Positions 19,768 to 30,624 are shown, counted from the first letter of the stretch. The stretch: DNA of 64,000 bases from Prochlorococcus sp. AG-363-P06 (GCA_003280025.1 QCGD01000002.1:168835-232834); one strand, 5' to 3'. Made by a program: numbers and translations. The notes: generated by a model from the letters alone, not told the origin.

Positions 19768-20160
19768 TTAAACTGCAAAGGAGCTTCCACATCCACAAGT
19801 TTGAGAAGCATTAGGGTTTACAAAATTAAAGCCACCGCCAATTAATTCCTTACTAAAGTCTAGTTGCATTCCATATATATATAAAAGGCTTTTTGGATCA
19901 CATACAACTTGAAAGCTTTGTTCGGAATTTAATGAATAATCATATACTTTATCATCTGAATTTATTTCATCACCTCCAATAAAGTCCATTGTATAACTCA
20001 TACCACTACATCCTCCTGACCTCACTCCTACCCTGAGAGCTTTTTTGTCAGTCTGATTTTTTAATAAATTTGAGATTTGTTCTATTGCATCATTAGTAAT
20101 TAAGATCCCTTTGCCATCGTCAGAATTCTTAATTTTTTCTGCTACTTCTACATTTTCCAT
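19768..20160 (-). CDS. HesB/IscA/SufA-family Fe-S assembly protein
   Basis: RVGVRSGGCSGMSYTMDF and QTCGCGSSFAV cysteines. Confidence 0.93.
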   Translation of the reverse strand: MENVEVAEKIKNSDDGKGILITNDAIEQISNLLKNQTDKKALRVGVRSGGCSGMSYTMDFIGGDEINSDDKVYDYSLNSEQSFQVVCDPKSLLYIYGMQLDFSKELIGGGFNFVNPNASQTCGCGSSFAV

Positions 20161-20259
20161 AAACAGAGTTTATCTACTATTAATAATATAAAAAGTTAAG
20201 CTAAATGATGCATAGAACAAACAAAATACAAACTTGATTTGTTATAATTCTAAGAAAAA

Positions 20260-21714
20260 GTGAAAATTGCGATAGTAGGTTCTGGATTAGCTGGTTTAAC
20301 AGCAGCAGTAGATTTAGTTGATGAAGGTCATGAGGTAGAAATATATGAGAATAGGTCTTTTTGGGGAGGTAAAGTTGGAAGTTGGGAGGACAAAGACGGA
20401 AATCATATAGAAATGGGATTACACGTATTTTTTTATAACTATGCAAACTTATTCAAACTTATGAAAAAAGTTGGAGCATTAGATAATCTGCTCCCAAAAG
20501 AACATACTCATCTATTTATTAACAATGGCGGTGATTTAAGGTCCCTAGATTTCAGATTTGCTTTGGGTGCACCTTTTAATGGTTTAAAAGCGTTTTTCAC
20601 TACGGAACAGCTAACTTGGGTAGATAAATTAAGAAATGCTTTAGCATTAGGTACCAGCCCAATAGTTAGAGGCTTAATAGATTATGAAGGTGCTATGAAA
20701 ATAATTAGAGACCTTGACAGGATAAGTTTTAAAGAATGGTTTATGAATCATGGTGGGAGTGAAAAAAGCTTGGAGAGGATGTGGGATCCCATTGCATATG
20801 CTTTAGGATTTATTAATTGCAAAGATATTTCAGCAAGGTGCATGTTAACTATTTTCATGATGTTTGCTTCAAAAACTGAAGCTTCTAAACTTAATCTTCT
20901 TAAAGGTTCCCCTCATAAGTGGCTTACACAACCTATTGTTGATTACATAACCAAAAGAGGTGCCAAGATCCACCTAAACCATAAGGTTGAAAAAATTATC
21001 TATGAAAAAGAATCTTCATCCTATTCAGTTACGAAATTACAAATATCATCTCCTGAAGGTACCAAAATAGTATTTGCTGATAATTTTCTTGCTGCCTGTG
21101 ATGTTCCTGGAATAAAAAAAATAATTCCAAAAGAATGGTATCAATTCAAAGAATTTGAAGGACTAAAAAAACTAAGAGCAGTTGCAGTTGCAACAATTCA
21201 ATTAAGATATGACGGTTGGGTTACTGAATTAAATAAAGATAACACTAGTAAAATCGCTACAGGACTAGATAATCTTTTATATTCTGCTGATGCTTCTTTT
21301 AGCTGTTTTGCAGATTTAGCACTAGCTAGTCCAGCAGATTACAGAAAAAAAGATATGGGATCACTATTACAATGCGTCTTAACTCCTGGCGATAGATGGA
21401 TGGGCAGATCTACAGAGAGAGTTACAAAAGAAATAGATAAGGAAGTTCGCCGTCTATTCCCATCTTCAAAAAATCTCAAGTTACTTTGGAGCAATGTAGT
21501 ACAAATTCCTCAATCTCTTTATAGAGAATCACCAGGCATGGAACCATACAGACCTAATCAAAAAACTTCCATATCTAATTTCTTTATGGCGGGTAGTTAC
21601 ACTAAACAAGATTATATTGACTCGATGGAAGGTGCTACTATGAGTGGACATTTAGCAGCAGCAGCGATTTTAGATAAAAAAGCTAAATTAGCAAAGAATC
21701 TTTCAGTTAGCTAA
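20260..21714 (+). CDS. crtQ: Zeta-carotene desaturase
   Basis: [28 protein letters not shown] motif; [21 protein letters not shown]-terminus typical of ZDS/PDS. Confidence 0.92.
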   Translation: MKIAIVGSGLAGLTAAVDLVDEGHEVEIYENRSFWGGKVGSWEDKDGNHIEMGLHVFFYNYANLFKLMKKVGALDNLLPKEHTHLFINNGGDLRSLDFRFALGAPFNGLKAFFTTEQLTWVDKLRNALALGTSPIVRGLIDYEGAMKIIRDLDRISFKEWFMNHGGSEKSLERMWDPIAYALGFINCKDISARCMLTIFMMFASKTEASKLNLLKGSPHKWLTQPIVDYITKRGAKIHLNHKVEKIIYEKESSSYSVTKLQISSPEGTKIVFADNFLAACDVPGIKKIIPKEWYQFKEFEGLKKLRAVAVATIQLRYDGWVTELNKDNTSKIATGLDNLLYSADASFSCFADLALASPADYRKKDMGSLLQCVLTPGDRWMGRSTERVTKEIDKEVRRLFPSSKNLKLLWSNVVQIPQSLYRESPGMEPYRPNQKTSISNFFMAGSYTKQDYIDSMEGATMSGHLAAAAILDKKAKLAKNLSVS

Positions 21715-21717
21715 ATC

Positions 21718-22188
21718 ATGGGTACTTGGCTAAAACATGACGTAATAACAGTAGTTCAAGCTCCATTAGACAATGTATGGAATACTTGGAGTGATTTAGA
21801 TTCAATGTCTCTTTGGATGAGCTGGATAGAATCCGTTAAAACAGTTGATCAAGAAACCTCCACATTGCCTGATTTAACTGAATGGACTTTAGCTGCAAAT
21901 GGATTTAAGTTTAAATGGAAAGCTCAAATAACTGAAAGAGTTGATAAAAGCAAACTCAAATGGAAATCTATAGGAGGCTTACCAACTGAAGGTTCAGTAG
22001 TATTTCAGTCCAAAAGTGCTGAATCTACTTCAGTAAACTTATCAATAACTTATGAATTACCTAAGATGATTGCTCGATTTATGGAAGAAAACATTTTAGG
22101 GAAAATGGTAACTAATGAATTACAAGCAAATATTGATAGGTTTAAAGAATTGGTTGAAAAAAATTATAAAAAGGAACTCTCTAATTAA
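21718..22188 (+). CDS. SRPBCC/START-like protein
   Basis: APLDNVWNTWSDLDSMSLWMSWIESV; immediately downstream of zds. Confidence 0.8.
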   Translation: MGTWLKHDVITVVQAPLDNVWNTWSDLDSMSLWMSWIESVKTVDQETSTLPDLTEWTLAANGFKFKWKAQITERVDKSKLKWKSIGGLPTEGSVVFQSKSAESTSVNLSITYELPKMIARFMEENILGKMVTNELQANIDRFKELVEKNYKKELSN

Positions 22189-22984
22189 AAATATCAATTG
22201 CTTCATCTAGTAATCCCTCAAAAGTATATTTCTGAGATTGCCTATCAACTCTTCCAAAGATCTCTTTACATACTCTTGATGTTTGAGGGCCAATAGTTAA
22301 AAGTTTTGGTTGATCGAGGAACTTTAGCCATTCTTTTCCTAGTTCTTTTTCTAGTAAAAAAGCAGAATTTGAAACAGTTTTGCCACTTGAGAAGATTAAT
22401 GCATCCACTTTCCCATTAGAAATAACATCAATTGTTTCTTTAGGTATTGAATCAGGACATCTAGTTTCATAAGCAGCAACCTCAAGAACACGTGAACCAG
22501 CCTTCCTAAACTCCTCTGCGATTAAATCCCTACCACCTGTTTGCACTCTAGGCAAAAAAACTCGAAGCCCATATCCAGATATTGGAAAGTTTTCTATTAA
22601 ACTTTCTGCAACAAATTCTGGTGGTATAAAATCAGCCTGAATGCCAAATTCATCAAGAGTTTTTGCAGTTTTTTCTCCAACTACAGCAATTTTTATTTGC
22701 TTAGCACACTCTTTTAAGGAACTATTAAAATGTCTTAGCCTCTGATCTATAAATTTGATCCCATTACTACTAGAAAAAATAATCCAATGAAAATCATTTA
22801 TTTCATTCAAGGCTTCATCAAGAGGTTGTAAATCATCTGGATCGCCAATGCTAATAGCGGGAAGATCATATATGTTAGCGCCCTTATTTGTAAATAATTT
22901 TCTAATATCAGATATACCCTCTTTTGATCGAGTGATAATTATATTTCTGTTAGCAAGAGGTAGCTCAATTATTGGCATTTCCAT
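22181..22984 (-). CDS. hemD: Uroporphyrinogen-III synthase
   Basis: IITRSKEG..., WIIFSSSNGIKF, DALIFSSGKTV pattern. Confidence 0.88.
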   Translation of the reverse strand: MEMPIIELPLANRNIIITRSKEGISDIRKLFTNKGANIYDLPAISIGDPDDLQPLDEALNEINDFHWIIFSSSNGIKFIDQRLRHFNSSLKECAKQIKIAVVGEKTAKTLDEFGIQADFIPPEFVAESLIENFPISGYGLRVFLPRVQTGGRDLIAEEFRKAGSRVLEVAAYETRCPDSIPKETIDVISNGKVDALIFSSGKTVSNSAFLLEKELGKEWLKFLDQPKLLTIGPQTSRVCKEIFGRVDRQSQKYTFEGLLDEAIDIFN

Positions 22985-22985
22985 C

Positions 22986-23357
22986 CTAGGTATTGATATC
23001 TTGATTTTTATTTTTTAATTCGTCAAGCAGTTTAAGTACTGATAAGCCTTTATCGATTACAATGTCATCTTTAAAAATTATTTCTGGTACTCTTCTCATC
23101 TCTATTCTTTTACCTAAATTATGCCTAATAAAGCTTTTAGCAATATTTAAACTTTCTACAATTTCTTTTCTTACTAACTCTTCAGCTCTTGAAGTTATAT
23201 AAATTTTGCAATGTTGCAAATCTCCTGATAAATCGATCTTGGAAATATTAACGAAGTGCTCCCTAATAAGATCATTTTCTAAATCATTTTGCATAATAAG
23301 AGTTATTTCTCTTTTTAAGAGAGAAGAAACTTTTTCAATACGGTAATTATTTGGCAT
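22986..23357 (-). CDS. rbfA: Ribosome-binding factor A
   Basis: RIEKVSSLLKREI; SKIDLSGDLQHCKIYI; IRHNLGKRIEMRRVPEIIFKDD. Confidence 0.93.
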   Translation of the reverse strand: MPNNYRIEKVSSLLKREITLIMQNDLENDLIREHFVNISKIDLSGDLQHCKIYITSRAEELVRKEIVESLNIAKSFIRHNLGKRIEMRRVPEIIFKDDIVIDKGLSVLKLLDELKNKNQDINT

Positions 23358-23365
23358 TATGATTG

Positions 23366-23575
23366 TTAATTTAGAGGATGTATCATCGCTTGCAATACAA
23401 AATAAAAAGTTATGAAAGCACTTAAAACAGATGATATTAAACCTACTACAGTTAATGGATTTGATCTATTCTTAAAAAAAGGTTGAAGTAATGCTACAAG
23501 TCCGCCAATAATAATAGTAATTAAATATTTTGGATATCTTGCAACATTAGAAAAAAATTCGCCCATTAGCTCCAC
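23366..23575 (-). CDS. DUF751 (Ycf33-like) membrane protein
   Basis: FFSNVARYPKYLITIIIGG...NPLTVVGL. Confidence 0.75.
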   Translation of the reverse strand: MELMGEFFSNVARYPKYLITIIIGGLVALLQPFFKNRSNPLTVVGLISSVLSAFITFYFVLQAMIHPLN

Positions 23576-23620
23576 AAATAGATTACTTTTTTAGCTAAGT
23601 TTTAACAAACATTAAATAGC

Positions 23621-24346
23621 ATGATCACATTATATCAATTTAAGCATAGTGCTTTTTGCTTGAAGACAAGAATGGCTCTTCATGCAAAGAAACTACAATA
23701 CAGAGTTGAAGAAGTTACTCCAGGGATAGGTCAATTTGAAATATTCAAGTTATCAGGTCAAAAACAAGTGCCCATAATAGTTGATGATAATGATCAGGTT
23801 ATTAATGACTCATCAGTTATTTGCGAATATATCGATAAAAAAAATGATAACAATCCACTTTTCCCGGATGATCCAATGTTGTTTGCAAAATGCAAATTAA
23901 TAGAAAACTGGGCAGATACTACTATGGCTGCAACTTGTAGAAAATCTTTAATAAAATCAGCCATAGAAAATCCACAGCTTAGGACTGCATTACTTCCTGA
24001 TGAAATACCATCTTCCTTAAGAAGTATTGTTGACAAATTACCTTTTAAAAACCTAAGTAAAATTTCTAAAGTAGTTTTATCTTCAAAAGATAATTTAGAA
24101 CTCCAAAAATTACTAGAAGCGCTATCAAAATCATTAATTGACAGAAAATATGTAATAGGCGATAGTTTAACAATTGCAGATATATCAATTGCTGCCCAAT
24201 TATCTCTCCTTAAATTTCCTAAATCTTCAGGTCCAATTCTTTCAGGAGAAGGAAGTTTAGAATATATAAATAACCCTTATCTTGAGAATTTGTTCATTTG
24301 GAGAAATAATTTAGAAGAATATCTTTTTAGTGCTAATTCTCAATAA
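23621..24346 (+). CDS. Glutathione S-transferase-like protein
   Basis: Thioredoxin-fold N-terminus ITLYQFKHSAFCLKTRMALHAK, KQVPIIVDD, C-terminal helical domain. Confidence 0.85.
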   Translation: MITLYQFKHSAFCLKTRMALHAKKLQYRVEEVTPGIGQFEIFKLSGQKQVPIIVDDNDQVINDSSVICEYIDKKNDNNPLFPDDPMLFAKCKLIENWADTTMAATCRKSLIKSAIENPQLRTALLPDEIPSSLRSIVDKLPFKNLSKISKVVLSSKDNLELQKLLEALSKSLIDRKYVIGDSLTIADISIAAQLSLLKFPKSSGPILSGEGSLEYINNPYLENLFIWRNNLEEYLFSANSQ

Positions 24347-25043
24347 ATTTAAAAGTCAATTTATATTTATTTGTTTTAATAGCATGGATAGAAGGATCAC
24401 CAACTTTTGATCCATACGTAGCAACATACTGTAAGCCACATATATCGTTTTTTTGAGAATCAATTATTTCTAATTGCTCGGAATCGCATTGCTGAAATGT
24501 ACTAATGGTTTCTACTTGATTAACCCTTGCAGCACCCTGTTTATATACTGTCTGGATAACTAACTCATCTGCGAAAAAAATATCATCATCTTGGATCTGA
24601 TTTCTCCCTGTAATTCTTGAATCAATGTAAAAATCATCTTTTAAATAAGTAATTTGATTATTAATTGAATTTGGATCATTTACAACCTTAATTAAGGTGT
24701 CACCAAATATTGCTTTTCCAATAGACTCAGAATTTTTTGCACGATTACCAACAATTAAATCTGAATCATTCTTAAAGAAATTTACTTTATAAATTACTGG
24801 CTCTTCTGAATCATTGCTTATATCTTGAGATGAAACAAGCCAACTCCCCTCAAACCATTTAGGATAAATTAAATCTTTAGAAGTATCTGAAAATTTAAAA
24901 TTTGGTAAATATATTTCTGGCCATTTATTTACCCGATTTTCCAGAAACTCTCTTACGTTAGAATCAACTAAAGCAAAAGAACTTTCTAAAAAAATTACTT
25001 GAAAAGTCAGGCACAGAATTAATCCAAGAAGAATTTTCATCAT
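24333..25043 (-). CDS. Secreted/lumenal conserved cyanobacterial protein (DUF6816-like)
   Basis: Signal peptide then WPEIYLPNFKFSDTSKDLIYPKWFEGSW. Confidence 0.7.
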   Translation of the reverse strand: MMKILLGLILCLTFQVIFLESSFALVDSNVREFLENRVNKWPEIYLPNFKFSDTSKDLIYPKWFEGSWLVSSQDISNDSEEPVIYKVNFFKNDSDLIVGNRAKNSESIGKAIFGDTLIKVVNDPNSINNQITYLKDDFYIDSRITGRNQIQDDDIFFADELVIQTVYKQGAARVNQVETISTFQQCDSEQLEIIDSQKNDICGLQYVATYGSKVGDPSIHAIKTNKYKLTFKFIEN

Positions 25044-25299
25044 GTCGAATCCACTAATAAGAGAAGCAGATCATTATGTATTATTAGAGCCAGATTCAAA
25101 AGAAAAAATAGTATCAAAGCAAGAAGCTATTTTATGGTTAAGGAATTGGTTTAGTAAGACTGAAACACCAACAATATATCAAAATATAGATGATCCTGAT
25201 CAGGAATTTTTTGAAGAATTATTGGAAAGCACTTATGAATTACAAATAAAATTGGGTTACATTATTAAATGGTTTGCAGTGAGAATTGAACCAGATTAA
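25042..25299 (+). CDS. Conserved hypothetical protein (85 aa)
   Basis: Intact ORF, start overlapping the divergent gene's start codon. Confidence 0.7.
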   Translation: MSNPLIREADHYVLLEPDSKEKIVSKQEAILWLRNWFSKTETPTIYQNIDDPDQEFFEELLESTYELQIKLGYIIKWFAVRIEPD

Positions 25300-25853
25300 T
25301 TAATTATTTCTTTATGCATCGCATATATTATTTTCATTGCAACTTCTTCAATATTTTCTTTTTTTACCTTAATTCTTAAATCGGCTTGAGAATATAAATT
25401 TTGCCTAGATTCAAAAATACTCATATATAAATCATTTAGATTATTTCCCTGCAGTAATGGCCTTTTTTCAATTTCATTTTTCAATCTCTCAATTGCAATA
25501 TCTTTGTCGAGATCTATCCATGCAATGATTCCCTGTCTTAATATTCCCCAGTTTTCAGATTTGGTAACTATCCCTCCTCCAGTTGATATTACTAATGAAG
25601 GAATTTTGATAGTTTCTTTGAGGCAGTTGGTTTCTAATTCACGGAAATTATCTTCTCCTTCATCATTAAAAATTTGATTTATAGATTTTTTTGCCAACTT
25701 CTCTATTAATGAATCTAAATCAATGTATTTATACTTCAATAATTCAGCCAGTTTCAAACCAGTTTTTGACTTACCACAACCCATCATGCCTATTAAAAAT
25801 ATGCTTCTACCTTTGATGACCTTAACTGTTTTTTCGATAATAGATTCTTCCAT
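25296..25853 (-). CDS. aroK: Shikimate kinase
   Basis: FLIGMMGCGKSKTGLKLAELL, YIDLDSLIEK, ISTGGGIV. Confidence 0.95.
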   Translation of the reverse strand: MEESIIEKTVKVIKGRSIFLIGMMGCGKSKTGLKLAELLKYKYIDLDSLIEKLAKKSINQIFNDEGEDNFRELETNCLKETIKIPSLVISTGGGIVTKSENWGILRQGIIAWIDLDKDIAIERLKNEIEKRPLLQGNNLNDLYMSIFESRQNLYSQADLRIKVKKENIEEVAMKIIYAMHKEIIN

Positions 25854-25891
25854 AAAGACAAAAGCATATATAAAACCTTAAGATAGTATTA

Positions 25892-26830
25892 TTGCAGACA
25901 GGTATGACTTCTACACAATCCAAACCACTACATGGCAAGGGACGTGAATGCGTCATAACTCGACGTGCCTGCTTTAGTTCTAGTCACCGTTATTGGCTTC
26001 CTGAAAAAAGTCCAGAAGAAAATTTATCTCTTTTTGGAAAGTGCAGTATTGCGCCAGGTCATGGTCATAATTATGAACTCATTGTATCAATGGGTGGAAA
26101 CCTAGACTCTGATGGAATGGTCCTAAATCTCTCTGATGTAAAACACTCTATTAAAGAAAAGGTTACTGGACAATTAGATTTTCGTTTTTTAAATGATGTC
26201 TGGCCTGAATTTAATGTTAATAATCAAGATGGCATACTCCCAACAACTGAAGCATTAGTGCAGGTCATTTGGAGTCGACTAAAGGATGATTTACCTCTTA
26301 CAAGTCTAAGGCTTTATGAAAACCCCAATTTATGGGCAGATTATTTTGGAAAAAACATGGAAGCATTTTTAACAGTACAAACTCATTTTGCAGCCGCTCA
26401 TAGACTCGCAAAAGAAGAGATATCCTTTGATGAAAATAAAAAAATTTATGGGAAATGTGCCAGAGTTAATGGACATGGACATAACTATCTTGTCGATATA
26501 ACTGTAAAAGGAGAAATTGATAGTAGAACTGGTATGGTTTGCAACTTAGCTGCCCTCCAAGAAATCATTAATACTTTGGTTGTTGAACAATTAGATCATA
26601 CTTTTTTAAATAAAGATATCGAATTTTTCCATAGTTGTGTTCCAACTGCGGAAAATATAGCTTTATATATTTCAGATATTCTTAAAAAACCAATCTATGA
26701 TATTGGTGCAACATTGCACAAAATAAGACTCCAAGAGAGCCCAAACAATGCTGCAGAAATTTATGTAGATCAAAAGTTAACCAATTCACTTAAGATGAAA
26801 TCAGAAAATAAGTTAGTTACACAAACTTGA
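25892..26830 (+). CDS. Tandem-domain 6-pyruvoyl-tetrahydropterin synthase/QueD-family protein
   Basis: Two PTPS domains: FSSSHRYW...FGKCSIAPGHGHNY and FAAAHRL...YGKCARVNGHGHNY. Confidence 0.92.
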   Translation: MQTGMTSTQSKPLHGKGRECVITRRACFSSSHRYWLPEKSPEENLSLFGKCSIAPGHGHNYELIVSMGGNLDSDGMVLNLSDVKHSIKEKVTGQLDFRFLNDVWPEFNVNNQDGILPTTEALVQVIWSRLKDDLPLTSLRLYENPNLWADYFGKNMEAFLTVQTHFAAAHRLAKEEISFDENKKIYGKCARVNGHGHNYLVDITVKGEIDSRTGMVCNLAALQEIINTLVVEQLDHTFLNKDIEFFHSCVPTAENIALYISDILKKPIYDIGATLHKIRLQESPNNAAEIYVDQKLTNSLKMKSENKLVTQT

Positions 26831-27477
26831 GTATTCCAAGAGTAACAATAGTTATAGCATCAAGTCTTGACGGAAGAATTGCATTTCCTGAAGGTGGAGA
26901 ATCACATATTGGAAGCGAAGAAGATAAAAGAATGTTGAATAATAACTTATCAATGGTTGATGCCACCATTTTTGGTTTAGGAACATTAAAAGCTCATCAA
27001 TCAACATACCTAATTAAAAATCTCTGTGAGACTAACAAAGCAAAAATATCAAAAAGCCAACCAATTTCTATAGTTGCTTCAAATAGCAATAAATTTAACA
27101 GAAATTGGAAATACTTTCGTCAACCAATTAGAAGATGGCTAATTAGTTCTAATAAAGTTGATAATTCGTCAAAAAATGACTTCGAGAAACAATTTTTTTT
27201 CGAAAATTCATGGGGGAAAACTTTAATTTCACTCAAAAAACAAGGGATAAATGATCTAGCTCTTTTAGGAGGTGCAAAGCTTATAAATTCATTTTTAAAA
27301 GAGGATCTAATAACAGATATAAAAATTACAATAATTCCGCGAATTATTGGAGGTAAGTATACATGGATACCTCCAGATCAATCGAACGAAATTTTCAATC
27401 TCAAAAGACTGTGGGAAATAAAATCAATTAAAAATTTAATGAATAATGAGATCCACATACATTACAAAAAAATTTGA
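26827..27477 (+). CDS. RibD C-terminal/DHFR-like reductase
   Basis: VTIVIASSLDGRIAFPEGGESHIGS...DATIFGLGTL...LALLGGAKLINSFL; TTG start overlapping the upstream TGA. Confidence 0.85.
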   Translation: MSIPRVTIVIASSLDGRIAFPEGGESHIGSEEDKRMLNNNLSMVDATIFGLGTLKAHQSTYLIKNLCETNKAKISKSQPISIVASNSNKFNRNWKYFRQPIRRWLISSNKVDNSSKNDFEKQFFFENSWGKTLISLKKQGINDLALLGGAKLINSFLKEDLITDIKITIIPRIIGGKYTWIPPDQSNEIFNLKRLWEIKSIKNLMNNEIHIHYKKI

Positions 27478-27494
27478 AATAAATTAAATATTAT

Positions 27495-28649
27495 ATGAAC
27501 CAAAAAATAAATAAAGTTGAAGTGAAATTGTCCATTAAGGAAATCTCCAAAGAGATATGGAATGAATTAACACATGAATTCAACAATCCATTTTATGAAT
27601 GGGATTGGCTTAAAAACCTTGAAATATCAAAAAGTGTTTCGAGAGAAACTGGTTGGCAGCCTTTATATTTTGTTGCTTATAAAAATCAAGAAATATTAGG
27701 GATTGCTCCACTTTTTTTAAAAAATCATAGTTATGGAGAATTTATTTTTGATCAATCATTCGCAAGGTTAGCTCAAGAGCTTAATTTAAATTATTATCCT
27801 AAATTAATTGGAATGAGTCCTTATAGTCCTGTCAATGGATATCAATTTTTATATAAACAAAACAAAGATAAGACAGAAATTACAAATTCACTGATAAACC
27901 ATATCGAAAGCTTTGCGATTACAAACAAAATTTTAAGTTGTAATTTTTTATATATTGATGAAAGCTGGGGTAATCATCTTAAATGTTTGGGATACTGTGA
28001 ATGGATAAATTCCAGCAGTGAATGGAAGAGTAATGGAGAAAAAAACTTTGATGATTTTCTTTCTAGATTTAACTCTAATCAGAGAAAAAATATAAAAAAA
28101 GAGAGAAAATCAATTACCAAACAAGATATTAAAATAGAAATTTTTGAGGAAGATAATATTACCCAAGAAATCCTCCAAAAGATGCATAATTTTTATGAGA
28201 ATCATTGTTTAAGGTGGGGAGTATGGGGAAGTAAATATCTAACATCTACATTTTTCGAAAAAATTTTAGATAATAAAAAAAATCTTTTGCTTTTTAGCGC
28301 AGCAAAAACCTACTCTGAAGATATTTTTGCGATGTCAATGTGCGTTAAAAATAAAAACAACTTATGGGGTAGATATTGGGGGAGTCAAGAAGAAATCTCT
28401 AATTTACATTTTGAATTATGCTACTACCAGCCAATTGAATGGGCAATAAAAAATAGTATCCATTTTTTTGATCCTGGAGCAGGTGGTAAACATAAAAGAA
28501 GAAGGGGATTTTTTGCAAAAAGCACCATAAGCTTACATAAGTGGTTTGACAAAAATATGGAAAATATAATTAATCCTTGGCTAGATGAAGTAAATAGACA
28601 AACCAAAATGGAAATTGATTTTGAAAATGATAGTATACCCTTTAAATAA
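27495..28649 (+). CDS. FemAB/GNAT-like N-acyltransferase (COG3146/DUF482)
   Basis: WLKNLEISKSVSRETGWQPLYFVA...FNSNQRKNIKKERKS...FDPGAGGKHKRRRGF. Confidence 0.85.
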   Translation: MNQKINKVEVKLSIKEISKEIWNELTHEFNNPFYEWDWLKNLEISKSVSRETGWQPLYFVAYKNQEILGIAPLFLKNHSYGEFIFDQSFARLAQELNLNYYPKLIGMSPYSPVNGYQFLYKQNKDKTEITNSLINHIESFAITNKILSCNFLYIDESWGNHLKCLGYCEWINSSSEWKSNGEKNFDDFLSRFNSNQRKNIKKERKSITKQDIKIEIFEEDNITQEILQKMHNFYENHCLRWGVWGSKYLTSTFFEKILDNKKNLLLFSAAKTYSEDIFAMSMCVKNKNNLWGRYWGSQEEISNLHFELCYYQPIEWAIKNSIHFFDPGAGGKHKRRRGFFAKSTISLHKWFDKNMENIINPWLDEVNRQTKMEIDFENDSIPFK

Positions 28650-28711
28650 AAAAATTATTTGGCTTTACCAAAGATTATTTTAATAATATAGTTTTTTATT
28701 AACTTCCCAAG

Positions 28712-29098
28712 ATGGATTCTATTAAAAGTTTAGAGGAAAAAATAAAGATTGATGATGATCTATCGAACAGATACATAGAGTTAGACCCAAACGGTTATTT
28801 TATTATAAAAGTAGATTTACAAGAAAATAAAATAATTTTAGAGCACTTTTTAAATAATATTAATGATGAGGGGTATGCTATTGACCCAGAAACAAATGAG
28901 CCAATTAAATGCGATTCTCAAGATCAAAGAGTTAGTAATGAAGTTTTTGAAGGTATTAGTGCCAAACAACTTGGAATATTGATCACTGAAGAAAGAAATG
29001 ACTTAATAACTAGATTTGATCATGCCCTATATCTAGGCAGGGAATTACAAAAAGCAGAAGAATGTTTATACAAAAAATTACCATATATTCAAGATTAA
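28712..29098 (+). CDS. DUF4346-type conserved protein
   Basis: LDPNGYFIIKVD...ISAKQLGILITEE...DHALYLGRELQKAE. Confidence 0.75.
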   Translation: MDSIKSLEEKIKIDDDLSNRYIELDPNGYFIIKVDLQENKIILEHFLNNINDEGYAIDPETNEPIKCDSQDQRVSNEVFEGISAKQLGILITEERNDLITRFDHALYLGRELQKAEECLYKKLPYIQD

Positions 29099-29162
29099 GA
29101 AATTAAACGAAAAAATCTAATTTTTCGATGTGATGTTAAATTAATTAAAAATAAAGAAATTA

Positions 29163-29255
29163 ATGAACATCATTTTCTATTTTGCATTTATTGGTTTTGG
29201 ATTTGGAGCCGCTTTCGCATTAGATAAGATCCTAAGGGCCGTTAAATTAATTTAA
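29163..29255 (+). CDS. Single-TM 30-aa peptide, candidate cytochrome b6f subunit PetL-like
   Basis: MNIIFYFAFIGFGFGAAFALDKILRAVKLI in an intergenic gap; size and TM pattern only. Confidence 0.45.
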   Translation: MNIIFYFAFIGFGFGAAFALDKILRAVKLI

Positions 29256-29259
29256 AAAA

Positions 29260-30624
29260 CTACACAATTTTAATAGTCTCTCCATATAAATCATATTCAT
29301 CAGCAAAACAAATATTTGCTTCAACAAATTTACCAATATAATTTTTAAAATCATTATTATCTTTAATAGATAAAATCACATTTCCGTCAATTTCAGGCGC
29401 AAAATGGTAAGAACGACCAATTAATTCATTTTTATCAGATATTTTTTCTACCAAAACCTTCATTTTTGAACCAACATATGACTGATTTTTATTTCTGGAG
29501 ATATGTTGTTGCACTGAAATAATGTTATCTTTTCTTGCCTCTGCGACCTCTGGGGATACTCTATTTGGCAAAACAAAAGCTGAAGTTCCTTCCTCAGGAG
29601 AGAAAGTAAATACTCCGACATGATCAAACTTGTGCCTATCCAAAAATTTAAGAAGGTGTTCAAAATGTTCTTTTTTCTCTCCTGGGAAGCCAACAATGAG
29701 ACTTGTTCTTAATACAGCAGATGGAATTTCTTCTCTAATTTTGCTCAAAATTGATTCATTCAGAGAAGCCTGCCAAGGTCTATTCATACTCTTCAACACA
29801 TCTGGATGACTATGCTGAAGTGGTAAATCAAAATAAGGTACTATATTCTTTGAATACTTGAAAGCCCGAATAACTTCATCAGTTAAACCAGTTGGATAAG
29901 CATAATGTATCCTGATCCAAGGAATTGGAACTTTTGAAAGCTTATTCAAAAGTTTGGCTAATGAAGGTTTTCCATAAATATCTTGTCCATAATTAGTTGT
30001 TATTTGACTAATTAGTATGATTTCTTGAATACCCTGCTTTGCAAGACTTTTAGCTTCTGAAATTATAGATTCTATTGTTCTACTTCTTTGAGGACCCCTC
30101 AACTTGGGAATAATACAAAAAGCACAATTATAATTACAGCCTTCAGCAATACGAAGATAAGCAACAAATTTCTTCTTATCAACAAAACGTGGCATTGCCT
30201 CATCTGCAATGAATTCAGGTATTTTTGAGACTTCATTAACGATTTCCCCTTTTTCTACTCTGTTCAAAACCTTTGCTATCTTTTGATAATCTCCTGTTCC
30301 AACTAAACCTTTTATTTCGGGTATTTCTTTTAGAAGTTCGTCTTTAAAATGTTGAGCCATACAGCCTGCAACAATTACTTCCTTTCCTTGATTTGTATAT
30401 TCTAGAATTTTCCTAATTGATTCCTCTCTAGCTGTTTCAATAAAACTGCAAGTATTTACTACAACAACATTCGCATCAGCTATATTACTGTCAACTTCAT
30501 AACCCTCTTTATCTAATAAGCCTTGCATATGTTCAGTATCAACAAGGTTTTTCTCACAACCAACATGACTAAATGCAACCTTAGAAAGTTTTTTATCTTT
30601 AACATTGAGATTATTTTGTTTCAC
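29260..30624 (-). CDS. rimO: Ribosomal protein S12 methylthiotransferase RimO
   Basis: [39 protein letters not shown]-like C-terminus; likely GTG start (VKQNNLN) rather than the longer ORF start. Confidence 0.93.
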   Translation of the reverse strand: MKQNNLNVKDKKLSKVAFSHVGCEKNLVDTEHMQGLLDKEGYEVDSNIADANVVVVNTCSFIETAREESIRKILEYTNQGKEVIVAGCMAQHFKDELLKEIPEIKGLVGTGDYQKIAKVLNRVEKGEIVNEVSKIPEFIADEAMPRFVDKKKFVAYLRIAEGCNYNCAFCIIPKLRGPQRSRTIESIISEAKSLAKQGIQEIILISQITTNYGQDIYGKPSLAKLLNKLSKVPIPWIRIHYAYPTGLTDEVIRAFKYSKNIVPYFDLPLQHSHPDVLKSMNRPWQASLNESILSKIREEIPSAVLRTSLIVGFPGEKKEHFEHLLKFLDRHKFDHVGVFTFSPEEGTSAFVLPNRVSPEVAEARKDNIISVQQHISRNKNQSYVGSKMKVLVEKISDKNELIGRSYHFAPEIDGNVILSIKDNNDFKNYIGKFVEANICFADEYDLYGETIKIV

